A stretch of 64,000 nt of DNA from Sphingomonas sp. (GTDB lineage Bacteria > Pseudomonadota > Alphaproteobacteria > Sphingomonadales > Sphingomonadaceae), in the NCBI RefSeq assembly GCF_019635515.1, contig NZ_JAHBZI010000001.1, forward strand, positions 310,001-374,000, read 5' to 3'. The notes beneath the pieces are model-generated. The model had not been told where the DNA came from. It did not search any database and saw only the letters and a program-made list of their open reading frames with translations. The translations under genes were made by a program, and so were the position numbers. Of this stretch, positions 1-9,784 are shown piece after piece; positions within the stretch are counted from its first letter, which is position 1; every line of letters starts with the position of its first letter.

Positions 1-745
1 CCATCTCGCGATAGGTGGCGTAGGAACCATCGGCGGGCGCGGTCGCCGGCTTGATCAGCTGGATCAGCCTTACCTTTGTTTTCTGGTGCAGCGCCTTGAG
101 ATTATTGACCTCGAACGACTGGATGAACACCGGCGCATCGGCGCGGTCCCAGCCCGCCTTCTTCAGCGCCGCGAGCAGCTTCGGCTCGATCGCCAGGCCC
201 AAGGCCGCGAAATAGCTCGGGTGCTTGGTCTCGGGATAGATGCCGATCGTCCGTCCGCTCTCGGCGCCGGCGCGCTTTGCGAGGGCGATGACTTCCTCGA
301 GCGTGGGGATCTCGGCCTGACCATTATATTGGGTGTTGGCCGGGCGCATCTGCGGCAGCCGCTCGATCGCGCGCAGCGTCTTCAATTCGGCGAGGGTGAA
401 ATCCTCGGTGAACCAGCCGGTTTCCTTGACCCCGTCGATCGTCTTGGTCGTCCGCCGCGCCGCGAATTCGGGATGCTGGGCGATGTCGGTGGTTTCGACG
501 ATATTGTTCTCGTGGCGAACGACGAGGTGCCCGTCTTTGGTTGGCACCAGATCGGGCTCGATATAGTCGGCACCCTGTTTGATCGCCAGCTCATAGGCCA
601 GCAGCGTATGCTCGGGCCGCTCGCCGCTGGCGCCGCGATGGGCGATCACCAGCGGGCCGGTTTCCATTTTGTGCTCGGCAGTCGTCGCGCAGCCCCCCGC
701 AGTCAGCCATGCCGCCATAATCAACGATCTCGCCAGTGCCCGCAT
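1..745 (-). CDS. Glycerophosphodiester phosphodiesterase, GlpQ-like, C-terminus beyond the window
   Basis: This enzyme hydrolyses glycerophosphodiesters to glycerol-3-phosphate and an alcohol, probably in the periplasm. About 248 residues are visible and the frame stays open to the window edge. The N-terminus is hydrophobic and ends at a possible but weak lipobox (LTAGGC), suggesting export. The catalytic core begins with IAHRGASGERPEHT; the metal-binding E-x-D follows in YIEPDLVPTKDGH, with the second histidine in VVRHEN. The ATG at 743-745 is chosen because the hydrophobic leader starts there. The gene diverges from the XdhC remnant with only 26 bp between. GlpQ-type enzymes are usually about 350 residues, so roughly 100 are missing. 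The family call is firm; the substrate is not known. Confidence 0.88.
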   Translation of the reverse strand, partial: MRALARSLIMAAWLTAGGCATTAEHKMETGPLVIAHRGASGERPEHTLLAYELAIKQGADYIEPDLVPTKDGHLVVRHENNIVETTDIAQHPEFAARRTTKTIDGVKETGWFTEDFTLAELKTLRAIERLPQMRPANTQYNGQAEIPTLEEVIALAKRAGAESGRTIGIYPETKHPSYFAALGLAIEPKLLAALKKAGWDRADAPVFIQSFEVNNLKALHQKTKVRLIQLIKPATAPADGSYATYREM

Positions 746-771
746 CACGCGCTAGTCGATAGCGCATATCT

Positions 772-1212
772 GTGACGGGAGCGAGGCGAAGCGTGGCCGA
801 AAACGACTGCGTGATCGCCACCGCGCGCTCCGCCGGCACGCCGCTCGATATCGGCACCGATCCCGCCAGTGGCATCAGCGCGATCGGCGTGGGCGGCTTC
901 GTCAATCGTTACGATCCGCCGCGCCGCCTGCTGATCGTCGGAGCGGTTCAGATCGCCCAGTCGCTGACCGGCCTCGCCCGCGAGCTCGGGATAAAATGCA
1001 CTGTCATCGATCCGCGCGGGAGATTTTTGACGCCCGCGCGTTTTCCTGATGTGACACTCGACGACCGCTGGCCCGACGAGGCCGTAACCGCCCTGAGACC
1101 CGACCGCGCCATTGAAGGCCCCGCCGGGCTCTATCCAGGCGTGATCGGCCCAGCCGAGATCGCCTTGTCGATCGCCGCCGCGATGGTACGGAGCTTCCAT
1201 GGTCGAGCCTGA
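772..1212 (+). pseudogene. XdhC/CoxI-like molybdoenzyme maturation factor, internally deleted
   Basis: XdhC-type proteins bind and protect the sulfurated molybdenum cofactor before insertion into xanthine dehydrogenase-family enzymes. The Rossmann-fold start is clear at residues 51-65 (RRLLIVGAVQIAQSL), followed by a matching segment to about residue 112 (VIDPRGRF, ARFPD, WPDEAV). The sequence then jumps to the family's C-terminal motif (IEGPAGLYPGVIGPAEIALS). The intervening stretch of roughly 45-50 residues, which normally carries THDPK and GALGSRRTH-type motifs, is absent; the junction lies near 1111. The N-terminal CoxI-like domain is missing too, and an in-frame TAG at 760-762 blocks a longer start. 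The reading frame is intact, so a short product could be made, but it is probably non-functional. It overlaps mocA by 14 nt. Confidence 0.7.
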
Positions 1213-1792
1213 GAATGTCGCCCTGGTGCTGCTTGCCGCCGGCCGCTCACGGCGCTTCGACGGCGACAAGCTGAACGAGCAATTCCTCGACAAGCCGCTC
1301 GCCTACCATGTCGTCACCGCGCTCGCGAATATCCCTTTCTGCGCGCGGATCGCGGTGGTCTCTGACACCGGGCTCGACTTCGCGGCATTGGGATATGCGG
1401 TCGTCCAGAACCCCGATCCCTCGCTCGGCCAGGCAGGTTCGCTGTGCCACGGGGTGACGCGTGCGAAGGAATTGGGCTGCGACTATGTGCTGGTCGCGCT
1501 CGCCGACATGCCCCGCGTCACCGCCGCGCACATCATGCGGCTGTTCGATGCCGCGAACGGCCCCGACACGATCGTCGCTTCCAGCGACGGCGTCCGCCCG
1601 ATGCCGCCGGCACTGTTCGGCAAGGACCGCTTCGACGAGCTGCTCGATCTCGACGGCGACGACGGCGCACGCGAACTGATCAAGGCCGGGCGGCATGTGG
1701 TGACCACCCCCGCCGAACTGGTCGATATCGACACCCGTGAGGATCTGGAGGAACTGCGCGCTCTCTACGGCCTGCCGACCGACGGCAAATGA
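1199..1792 (+). CDS. MocA/MobA-like molybdenum cofactor nucleotidyltransferase
   Basis: This is a 197-residue NTP-transferase of the MobA/MocA type, which attaches CMP or GMP to molybdopterin for xanthine dehydrogenase-family enzymes. The N-terminal nucleotide-binding signature is present (LLAAGRSRRFDGDKL, residues 11-25), as are the SLGQAGSLCHGV loop and the ADMP metal-binding motif near residue 103. Its start overlaps the end of the XdhC remnant, an arrangement expected of a Mo-hydroxylase maturation operon. No structural molybdoenzyme gene is adjacent; the nearest is the large subunit at 45.2 kb. CTP specificity (MocA) is inferred from the xdhC partner only. Confidence 0.82.
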   Translation: MVEPENVALVLLAAGRSRRFDGDKLNEQFLDKPLAYHVVTALANIPFCARIAVVSDTGLDFAALGYAVVQNPDPSLGQAGSLCHGVTRAKELGCDYVLVALADMPRVTAAHIMRLFDAANGPDTIVASSDGVRPMPPALFGKDRFDELLDLDGDDGARELIKAGRHVVTTPAELVDIDTREDLEELRALYGLPTDGK

Positions 1793-1797
1793 AAAGC

Positions 1798-1824
1798 AAA
1801 TCCTCCCCCGCTGGGGGAGGATTT
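1798..1824. terminator. Bidirectional terminator between mocA-like gene and macB-like operon
   Basis: A perfect 12-bp stem (AAATCCTCCCCC / GGGGGAGGATTT) closes a GCT loop. The A-run on one side and T-run on the other let it serve both the plus-strand nucleotidyltransferase and the minus-strand efflux operon, which converge here. Confidence 0.85.
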
Positions 1825-1829
1825 AATCG

Positions 1830-3038
1830 TCACTCGTGCCGCAACGCATCGATCGGGTTGAGGCTCGCCGCCCGCCGCGCCGGGAAATAGCCGAACACCA
1901 CGCCGATGATCGCCGAGATCGCGAAGGCGATGACGTTGATCTGCACATCGAACAGAAACGGCAATCCGCCCGCGATCGACAGCCCGATCACCGCCAGCTG
2001 CGCCAATAACAGCCCGATCACCCCGCCGAGCATCGCCAGCACCACCGCTTCGACCAGGAACTGCATCAGCACCTCGCTCGCCACCGCGCCGATCGCGAGG
2101 CGGATGCCGATCTCGCGGGTCCGCTCGGTCACCGACACCAGCATGATGTTCATGATGCCGATCCCGCCGACGATCAGGCTGATCCCCGCCACTGCCGCGA
2201 CGATCTGGGTCAGCAGCGTCGTCGTGCCGGTCAGCGTGGCGCTGATCTGGGCCGTATCGAAAATGTTGAAATCATCCTGCTTGCCGCCCGAGATGTGGCG
2301 CCGTTCGCGCAACAGATCGGTGATCCCGGCCTGGACCTGGGCGCTGTCATAATCGGGATCGGTGCCGACCAGCATCAGCCGTATCTCGCGATTTCCCGTG
2401 AAGCGGCGCTGGACCTGCTTGATCGGCATGATCACGACATCGTCTTGATCGCCGCCGAACCCGGCCTGGCCGCGCGTCGAGAGGATGCCGATCACGTCGC
2501 ACGAGATGCCGTTGATCCGCAGCCGCTGGCCGACCGCGTCGCCGCCGTTGAACAGGTTCTTGCGCACGGTGTTGCCGATCACGCACACGCCCTTGCCGGC
2601 CTGTTCCTCGGCCCGGTTCCAATAACGGCCATCGACCAAAGGCCAGGGCTGGACGCGGAAGAAGTCGAGCGTGGTGCCGTTGACCGTCGTCGTGGCGTTG
2701 GCGCCTTCGTGGATCGCGGTACCGCTGGCCTGGGCCTGCGGCGCCACCGCGGTGACGCCGGCGATCTGCTCGCGCACGGCCTGCACGTCCTGCTCGTCGA
2801 AATTGGCCGGCTGCGGCCCGCCGCCGCCGCGTCCGAACCCCTGGCCCGGGCGGACCTGGAGGATGTTGGTGCCGAGCGCCGAAATACTCTGCTGGACGGC
2901 GGCGGTGGTCGCCTTGCCGAGCGTGACCATCGTCACCACCGCGGCGACGCCGATGATGATGCCGAGCGCGGTCAGGATCGAACGGAGCTTGTGGCGCAGG
3001 ATCGAGCGCAGCGCGAGCAGGAAGGTGGTACCGAACAT
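1830..3038 (-). CDS. MacB-type ABC transporter permease
   Basis: This is a 402-residue FtsX/MacB-fold permease. One transmembrane helix lies near residues 20-42 (GIIIGVAAVVTMVTLG region), a large periplasmic domain spans about 45-275, and three helices are packed into the last 120 residues. The periplasmic domain has a Gly-rich stretch (FGRGGGGP) near residue 70. It is the last gene of the operon NodT - adaptor - ATPase - permease; its start overlaps the end of the ATPase gene by 1 nt. In E. coli MacB the ATPase and permease are one chain; here they are separate, as in many alphaproteobacteria. Likely exported substrates (macrolides, peptides, lipids) cannot be read from sequence. Confidence 0.9.
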   Translation of the reverse strand: MFGTTFLLALRSILRHKLRSILTALGIIIGVAAVVTMVTLGKATTAAVQQSISALGTNILQVRPGQGFGRGGGGPQPANFDEQDVQAVREQIAGVTAVAPQAQASGTAIHEGANATTTVNGTTLDFFRVQPWPLVDGRYWNRAEEQAGKGVCVIGNTVRKNLFNGGDAVGQRLRINGISCDVIGILSTRGQAGFGGDQDDVVIMPIKQVQRRFTGNREIRLMLVGTDPDYDSAQVQAGITDLLRERRHISGGKQDDFNIFDTAQISATLTGTTTLLTQIVAAVAGISLIVGGIGIMNIMLVSVTERTREIGIRLAIGAVASEVLMQFLVEAVVLAMLGGVIGLLLAQLAVIGLSIAGGLPFLFDVQINVIAFAISAIIGVVFGYFPARRAASLNPIDALRHE

Positions 3039-3751
3039 CAGGCCGGCACCTTGTCATTGTGTTCGATCCGCTCGACCAGCCCGTCCTTGAAATGCACCAA
3101 AGTCCGCGCGAACGCCGCCATCTCCGGCTCGTGCGTCACCATCAGCACGGTGATGTTGCTGGTCTTGTTGAGGTCGGTGAGCAATTCCATGATCTCCACC
3201 GAACGCTCCGAATCGAGATTGCCGGTCGGCTCGTCCGCCAGCAGCACGTCGGGATTGGTGACGATCGCCCGCGCGATGGCGACGCGCTGCTGCTGCCCGC
3301 CCGAAAGCTCGGCCGGGGTATGATCCCACCATTTGTCGAGCCCGACCTTCTCCAACGCCGCCATCGCCATGTCGCGCCGCTGTGCCTTGGCATCGCCGCG
3401 ATAGACGAGGGGCAGTTCCACATTCTCGAGCGCGGAGGTACGCGCCAGCAGGTTGAAACCCTGGAAGACGAAGCCGAGATATTTCCGCCGCATCAGCGCG
3501 CGCTGGTCGCGGCCCAATTGCTCGACATGAAAGCCCTTGAACAGGAACTGCCCCGCCGAAGGCACGTCGAGGCAACCGAGGATGTTCATCGTCGTCGACT
3601 TGCCCGAACCCGACGGGCCCATCACGGCGACGAAATCTCCCGCCGCTATATCGAGATCGATGCCCTTCAGCGCCTGGAACTGCGTCGCACCCTCGCCGTA
3701 AACCTTGGTGACGCCCTGCAGCCGGATCAGCGGCGGCTCATTGTCCGCCAC
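3038..3751 (-). CDS. MacB-type ABC transporter ATP-binding protein
   Basis: This 237-residue ATPase energises the adjacent permease. It has Walker A GPSGSGKST at about residues 45-53, the ABC signature LSGGQQQRVAIARA and Walker B VLLADEPTGNLD. A longer in-frame start exists upstream, but it would encode an Ala/Arg-rich extension inside the adaptor gene. I chose the GTG at 3749-3751 because it follows a GGAGG Shine-Dalgarno at 5-nt spacing and gives the usual family length. This start overlaps the adaptor's 3' end by 14 nt, implying translational coupling. Confidence 0.92.
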   Translation of the reverse strand: MADNEPPLIRLQGVTKVYGEGATQFQALKGIDLDIAAGDFVAVMGPSGSGKSTTMNILGCLDVPSAGQFLFKGFHVEQLGRDQRALMRRKYLGFVFQGFNLLARTSALENVELPLVYRGDAKAQRRDMAMAALEKVGLDKWWDHTPAELSGGQQQRVAIARAIVTNPDVLLADEPTGNLDSERSVEIMELLTDLNKTSNITVLMVTHEPEMAAFARTLVHFKDGLVERIEHNDKVPA

Positions 3752-5174
3752 GCTGACCTCCGCCCTGACTGCCTTGCGCCGAGCCGCCACCCTGGCCCGG
3801 GCTGCCGCCTTGGCCGCCCTGGCGCCGCTTGCCCGATCCGCTCTTGCCGCCGCTGTTCGCGGCAAGCTGCCCGGTGATGACCTTCATGCCGGGCTTGAGA
3901 TCGCCCCCGGTCACTTCGGTCATGGTGCCGTTGGTTTCGCCGATGATGACCTTCACCGCCTGCGGCTTGCCGTCTTCGCCGAGCACATAGACGGTCTGTT
4001 CGCCGCCACTCGATACCGTGGAAGTGCTCTCGCGATTGCCACGGCGGCGCGGGCGGCTGGGGACCAACGAACCGGCGATGCCGCTCTTGCCGTCGCTCGC
4101 GCCCGCTCCATCGGTGGCGGCTGGCGTGAAGCGCAGCGCCGCATTGGGCACGAGCAGCACATCGGGCTTGGCCTTAGTGGTGATCTCGGCGGTCGCGGTC
4201 ATGCCGGGACGCAGCTTGAGATCTTGGTTGGCCACGCTCAGCGTCGCGCCATAGGAGACGACCTGATTGGCGGTGGTCGTGCTGCTAGTCGCGCTGGCCG
4301 CGCTCGCGGTCAGGTTCGATCCGACATCGACGCGGGTGATCGTCGCCGGGAAGGTCTTGCCCGGAAAGGCGTCGACGGTGAAGGTCGCGGTCTGGCCCTG
4401 CTGGACCGAACCGACATCGGCTTCGTCGATCGACACCTGCAATTTCATCGCCGACAGATCCTCGGCGATCACGAACAGCACCGGCGCGTTGAGCGATGCG
4501 GCGACGGTCTGGCCCGGCTCGATCTGGCGGACCAGCACCACGCCGTTGACGGGCGAACGGATGACCGCCTTCGAACGCTGCGTCTGGTTGGACGACAGCG
4601 CGGCGCGTGCCGAGGCGACATTGGCCTGCGCCGCCCGCTGCGACGCGACCGCGCGCTGCACGGCGGCCCGCGCTTGCTCCATCTCGACCTTGGCGGGAAC
4701 GCGCCCGCCCGACAGCCGGCTGACTTCCTCGAGCCGCGCCAATTGCGCCTGCGATTCCGAAACCGTCGCCGCTGCCTGTGCCACCTGCGCGATATTGGCG
4801 TTCAGCGCGGCGGCGCTTTGCGCGATCGCATCGTCGAGCCGCGAGGTGTCGAGCAATGCGATCGGCTGGCCCTTCACCACCCGGTCGTTGACGTCGGCGG
4901 TCACGCTGACCACCAGGCCCGAAAGTTCGGAGCCCACCGTCACCTGATTGGTCGGTGCCAGCTTGCCCGTCGCTGAGACGGTCACCGTCAAATTGCCGCG
5001 CGCAACCTCGGCGGTCGAATAGCGGACCTCGCTGGAGGTGCCGAACAGCTGCCAGCCCAGCAGCGCCAGCAGCAGTACGCCGGCTCCGATCAGCACCCAT
5101 TTCAGGTAGCGACGCCACCATGGCACGGCGGGCGTGCCAAGGAATTCGTCGAGCTTCTTTGCGTCAGTTGCCAT
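3738..5174 (-). CDS. Periplasmic adaptor (HlyD/MacA family) of tripartite efflux system
   Basis: This 478-residue membrane-fusion protein links the inner-membrane ABC pump to the outer-membrane channel. A transmembrane anchor (WVLIGAGVLLLALLGWQLF) lies at about residues 25-45. It is followed by lipoyl half-motifs (SATGKL, VNGVVLVRQIEPGQTV) flanking an Ala/Gln-rich coiled-coil hairpin (about 95-185), then beta-barrel and membrane-proximal domains. The last 35 or so residues are almost only Gly, Gln, Ser and Arg, a low-complexity tail not seen in E. coli MacA. The start MATDAKK was chosen over one 16 codons upstream because it overlaps the NodT stop by 11 nt, matching operon style. Confidence 0.9.
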   Translation of the reverse strand: MATDAKKLDEFLGTPAVPWWRRYLKWVLIGAGVLLLALLGWQLFGTSSEVRYSTAEVARGNLTVTVSATGKLAPTNQVTVGSELSGLVVSVTADVNDRVVKGQPIALLDTSRLDDAIAQSAAALNANIAQVAQAAATVSESQAQLARLEEVSRLSGGRVPAKVEMEQARAAVQRAVASQRAAQANVASARAALSSNQTQRSKAVIRSPVNGVVLVRQIEPGQTVAASLNAPVLFVIAEDLSAMKLQVSIDEADVGSVQQGQTATFTVDAFPGKTFPATITRVDVGSNLTASAASATSSTTTANQVVSYGATLSVANQDLKLRPGMTATAEITTKAKPDVLLVPNAALRFTPAATDGAGASDGKSGIAGSLVPSRPRRRGNRESTSTVSSGGEQTVYVLGEDGKPQAVKVIIGETNGTMTEVTGGDLKPGMKVITGQLAANSGGKSGSGKRRQGGQGGSPGQGGGSAQGSQGGGQRGGQ

Positions 5175-6603
5175 TTGCGGGAGCCTGTTCGGGAGCGGCC
5201 AAGGGAGCGATGGGCGTGACATTGCTGTCCCATCCGCCGCCCAGTGCGAGGTAGAGTGCGATCAGCGCAGTCGATTGGTCGGCCTGCGCCTGGGAAATGC
5301 CGTTGCGCGCCGAGAGCAGGCTGCTTTCGGCCTGGTTGAGCGTAGTGAAATCGGTGAGGCCCGATCGGTATTGCAACCGCGCCAGCAGCGTCTGGTTGTT
5401 GGCGGCATCGAGCGCGACGCGGAACTCGGCCTCGCGCGCCTGCGCCGAATGCAAAGCGACGATCGCATTCTCGATATCCTCGAGCGCTGCGAGCACCGTC
5501 TGCTTGTAGCTCAGGAACGCGCCGTCGGCGGCGGCCTCGGCCGAACGGACCTGGCTCTGGCGGCGCCCGCCGTCGAAGATCGTCTGGGCGATGTTGGCAA
5601 ACAGCCGCCCGCTGATCGCATCGAAGATCGTCGATAGCGCCCCCCCGCCGCCATCGAGGCTGCCGCCGATCGAGAGCGATGGGTAAAGCTGCGCCGTCGC
5701 CACGCCGATATTCGCGGTGGCGGCGGCAAGACTGCGCTCGGCGGCGCGAACGTCGGGGCGGTGGCGCAGCGCATCGGCCGGGATGCCGGTCGCGACATTG
5801 GCCGGGCCGCGCGGGATCGGCCTGGCAGCCTCGAGCTCAGCCTTGAGCGCGCCCGGTGCCTGTCCGGTCAGCACGCCGAGGCGCGAGACGAAGCTGTTAT
5901 AGCTGGCTTCCAGATTGGGAATCGACGCGGCGGTCTGCGCGCGGCTGGCCCGCGCCTGTTCCTGATCGAGCGAGGAAACCAGACCCGCCTGCACGCGGAA
6001 ACCGGCGATCTCGAGATTGTCGTCTGAAATCGCAAGCGCATCGCGGGCGTTGGCGAGATTGGTTTGCGCCAGCCGCGCCAGCACATAATTGCGCGCGGTC
6101 TCGGCCTGCACCGAGATCAGCACCGCCGCATAGTCATACCCGCTCGCTTCATATCCGGCGCGAGAGGCTTCGACGCCGCGGCGCACGCCGCCGAACAGAT
6201 CGACCTGATAGCTGGCGTCGCCGCCGATCGAGAAACTGGTGCCGCCACCGCCGGGCCCGGTGATCGCCTGGCTGTGCGAGGCGCCCGCCCCGGCGGTGAT
6301 CGCCGGTAACAGGCTCGCGCGCGATTGGGCGAGCGACTCACGTGCCTGCCGCAGCCGGGTCACCGCCAACGCCACGTCGAGATTGTTGGCGCGGGCGCGA
6401 TCGACCAGGCTTGCCAGCATCGGATCGTCGAATTTGGTCCACCAATGCGTCAGGTCTTCCTGGGCTTGGCTGTTGGCCTTGACCGAATAATTGTCCGGCA
6501 CGCCCAGCTCGGCGGCGGCGCGCGGGCGATAGTCCGGCCCCGACGAGCAGGCGGCGAGCGGCATCGCAAGTGCGAGCGTCCAGGCGAGAGGGCGGTTAAG
6601 CAT
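5164..6603 (-). CDS. NodT/TolC-family outer-membrane efflux lipoprotein
   Basis: This 479-residue protein is the first gene of the efflux operon and should form the outer-membrane exit duct. A lipoprotein signal is clear: hydrophobic leader then LAAC with the acylated Cys at residue 19, followed by SSGPDYRPR, typical of NodT relatives. Two repeats of the outer-membrane efflux domain follow, with long Ala/Gln-rich helices (for example QARESLAQSRASLLP). Together with the three downstream genes it makes a complete envelope-spanning ABC exporter. Promoter and regulators probably lie in the 122-bp gap shared with acsA. Confidence 0.9.
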   Translation of the reverse strand: MLNRPLAWTLALAMPLAACSSGPDYRPRAAAELGVPDNYSVKANSQAQEDLTHWWTKFDDPMLASLVDRARANNLDVALAVTRLRQARESLAQSRASLLPAITAGAGASHSQAITGPGGGGTSFSIGGDASYQVDLFGGVRRGVEASRAGYEASGYDYAAVLISVQAETARNYVLARLAQTNLANARDALAISDDNLEIAGFRVQAGLVSSLDQEQARASRAQTAASIPNLEASYNSFVSRLGVLTGQAPGALKAELEAARPIPRGPANVATGIPADALRHRPDVRAAERSLAAATANIGVATAQLYPSLSIGGSLDGGGGALSTIFDAISGRLFANIAQTIFDGGRRQSQVRSAEAAADGAFLSYKQTVLAALEDIENAIVALHSAQAREAEFRVALDAANNQTLLARLQYRSGLTDFTTLNQAESSLLSARNGISQAQADQSTALIALYLALGGGWDSNVTPIAPLAAPEQAPANGN

Positions 6604-6647
6604 GACCTGCTAGATGGTTTCGCAAGCGGTTCTGTTCCACCAAAACA

Positions 6648-6666
6648 TTGTCGCAGTTTGTCGCAG
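6648..6666. promoter_or_regulatory. Direct repeat TTGTCGCAG x2 in the nodT/acsA divergent promoter region
   Basis: Two perfect 9-nt copies of TTGTCGCAG sit exactly 10 nt apart (6648-6656 and 6658-6666), one helical turn. They are followed by CGCTTGCGCTTGCGCG. Spacing of this kind is typical of a regulator contacting one face of DNA. The site lies between the divergent starts of the efflux operon and acsA, so either could be the target. No direct evidence identifies the regulator. Confidence 0.35.
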
Positions 6667-6725
6667 CGCTTGCGCTTGCGCGATTTGTCTCCGCGCTTCT
6701 ATCAGGGGCGGGCAAGGAGAGCCCA

Positions 6726-8659
<1,934 letters not shown>

Positions 8660-8663
<4 letters not shown>

Positions 8664-9178
8664 GCAATATGCGCCTCCGCATCGTCGAGGGCGACATCAC
8701 CCGTCTCCGCGTCGATGCGATCGTCAATGCTGCCAATTCCTCACTGCTCGGGGGCGGCGGCGTCGATGGCGCGATCCACCGTGCCGCCGGCCCCGAACTG
8801 CTCGACGAGTGCCGCAAGCTGCGCTCGCTCGGTGGCTGCAAGACCGGTGATGCCAAGCTGACCAAGGGCTACCGCCTGCCCGCCGGGCATATCATCCATA
8901 CCGTGGGGCCGGTCTGGCAAGGCGGGGGCAATGGCGAACTGGAACTCCTCGCCTCCTGCTATCGCCGCTGCTTCGAGATCGCCCGAGCGCAAGGGTTCCG
9001 CACGCTGGCCTTCCCGGCGATCAGCTGCGGGGTCTATGGCTATCCTGTCGCGGCCGCGACGGCGGTCGCGGTCGCCGAGGCCCGCATTGCGCTGGCAGCC
9101 GACCCCGCGCTTGAAGTGACTTTCGCGACCTTCGGTGCCGAAATCACCGATGCGTACAAGAGCGAGCTCGCCATCTGA
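8660..9178 (+). CDS. Macro-domain hydrolase, O-acetyl-ADP-ribose deacetylase-like
   Basis: This 172-residue stand-alone macro domain resembles E. coli YmdB. Diagnostic motifs are [20 protein letters not shown] with the following [14 protein letters not shown] (ADP-ribose distal-ribose loop) and [12 protein letters not shown] (diphosphate loop). YmdB-type enzymes hydrolyse O-acetyl-ADP-ribose, made by sirtuins, to acetate and ADP-ribose. The 4-nt overlap with acsA is therefore meaningful: deacetylation of Acs by a sirtuin generates this metabolite, and the acetate released is the Acs substrate. An alternative activity is removal of ADP-ribose from proteins or nucleic acids. An internal ATG three codons in could also serve as start. 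Confidence 0.88.
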
Positions 9179-9198
9179 ATCCCGATTGCGGCTGGCAT

Positions 9199-9417
9199 GT
9201 AAACACGATCAAGATCCTGCTGCTCGCGGGCAGCGCTTTGTTGTCATCCACAGCGCTGGCGCAGACCGCGCCGAACGGGCCGCGCTTTGGCAGCTTCGGC
9301 GTCGATCTTAGCGCCAGGGGCCCCAGCATCAAGCCGGGCGACGATTTCTGGGCCTATGCCAATGGCGGCTGGGACAAGCGCACCGACTTCCCGGCGGACC
9401 GCGCCGCGATCGCGTGA
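9199..9417 (+). pseudogene. Remnant of an M13-family (neprilysin-like) metallopeptidase gene, N-terminus only
   Basis: A 72-codon open stretch encodes a signal peptide (ILLLAGSALLSSTALAQ) and then the conserved N-terminal motif of M13 peptidases, PGDDFWAYANGGWDKRTDFP followed by ADRAA. It ends in TGA at 9415-9417. Full members are near 690 residues with HExxH and ExxxD motifs; none of that follows. No ATG/GTG/TTG is correctly placed at its beginning; the sequence CATGTAAAC suggests the start was also damaged. It lies 20 nt after the macro gene. I regard it as the decayed head of a gene whose body was deleted. Confidence 0.72.
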
Positions 9418-9448
9418 ATATCTGGTAAGCCGTACGGCTTCGATTTTC

Positions 9449-9482
9449 GGGGCGTCGCATCGAAGGATGCGGCGTCCCTTTT
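9449..9482 (+). terminator. Rho-independent terminator after the acsA-macro-M13 remnant unit
   Basis: A 13-bp stem (GGGGCGTCGCATC / GATGCGGCGTCCC with two G-T pairs) with a GAAG loop is followed by TTTT. It probably ended the M13 gene originally and now ends the acsA transcript. A perfect 14-nt palindrome AAGCCGTACGGCTT sits just upstream at 9427-9440. Confidence 0.75.
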
Positions 9483-9587
9483 CTGTGCTTCTTCCCCGGC
9501 CGAGGCCCGTTCGGACCGCCGCAGCGGATGCCGCGCTACCGCAACCGCTCCCACCGGGCTGGCCTTCTGGGGGCAAGCCTGAGAATC

Positions 9588-9719
9588 TTGCAATGTAGGA
9601 TTTGGCCTGCTTGGGCCGGAGCCCGGCATCGCCGCTGGCGGTACCGGCGCTCTTTGAATCGTCGCTGCCGGCCGGCATTTGCAAGGCCCATGGTCACTGC
9701 GACCATTGGGACCATTCGC
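9588..9719 (+). repeat. Dispersed repeat family, copy A
   Basis: The core (9588-9657) begins TTGCAATGTAGGATTTGGCC and ends CGCTCTTTGA, with a GC-rich variable palindromic middle. It is shared with copy C (19303-19363, minus) and copy B (52604-52663, plus). A tail at 9687-9719 with the inverted repeat ATGGTC/GACCAT and GGGACCATTCGC is shared with copy B only. The 367 bases from 9418 to 9784 hold only this repeat and two terminators; I see no intact gene there. Confidence 0.75.
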
Positions 9720-9733
9720 AGGCGAGCGTGCAC

Positions 9734-9774
9734 AAAAAATGGGGGTCCGCAGCCGCGGCCACGAACCCCCTTTT
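9734..9774. terminator. Bidirectional terminator of the POT transporter gene
   Basis: A 9-bp stem (GGGGGTCCG / CGAACCCCC with one G-T pair) is flanked by AAAAAA on the left and TTTT on the right. On the minus strand it gives a hairpin followed by ATTTTTT directly after the transporter stop; on the plus strand it ends readthrough from the repeat region. Confidence 0.8.
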
Positions 9775-9784
9775 CGCGCAGCGC

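Noticed and set aside
3752..3865. Upstream start adding 38 residues to the MacB-type ATPase
   Set aside because: The extension is Ala/Arg-rich, lies in the adaptor's repetitive tail, and the GTG at 3751 has a good GGAGG site.
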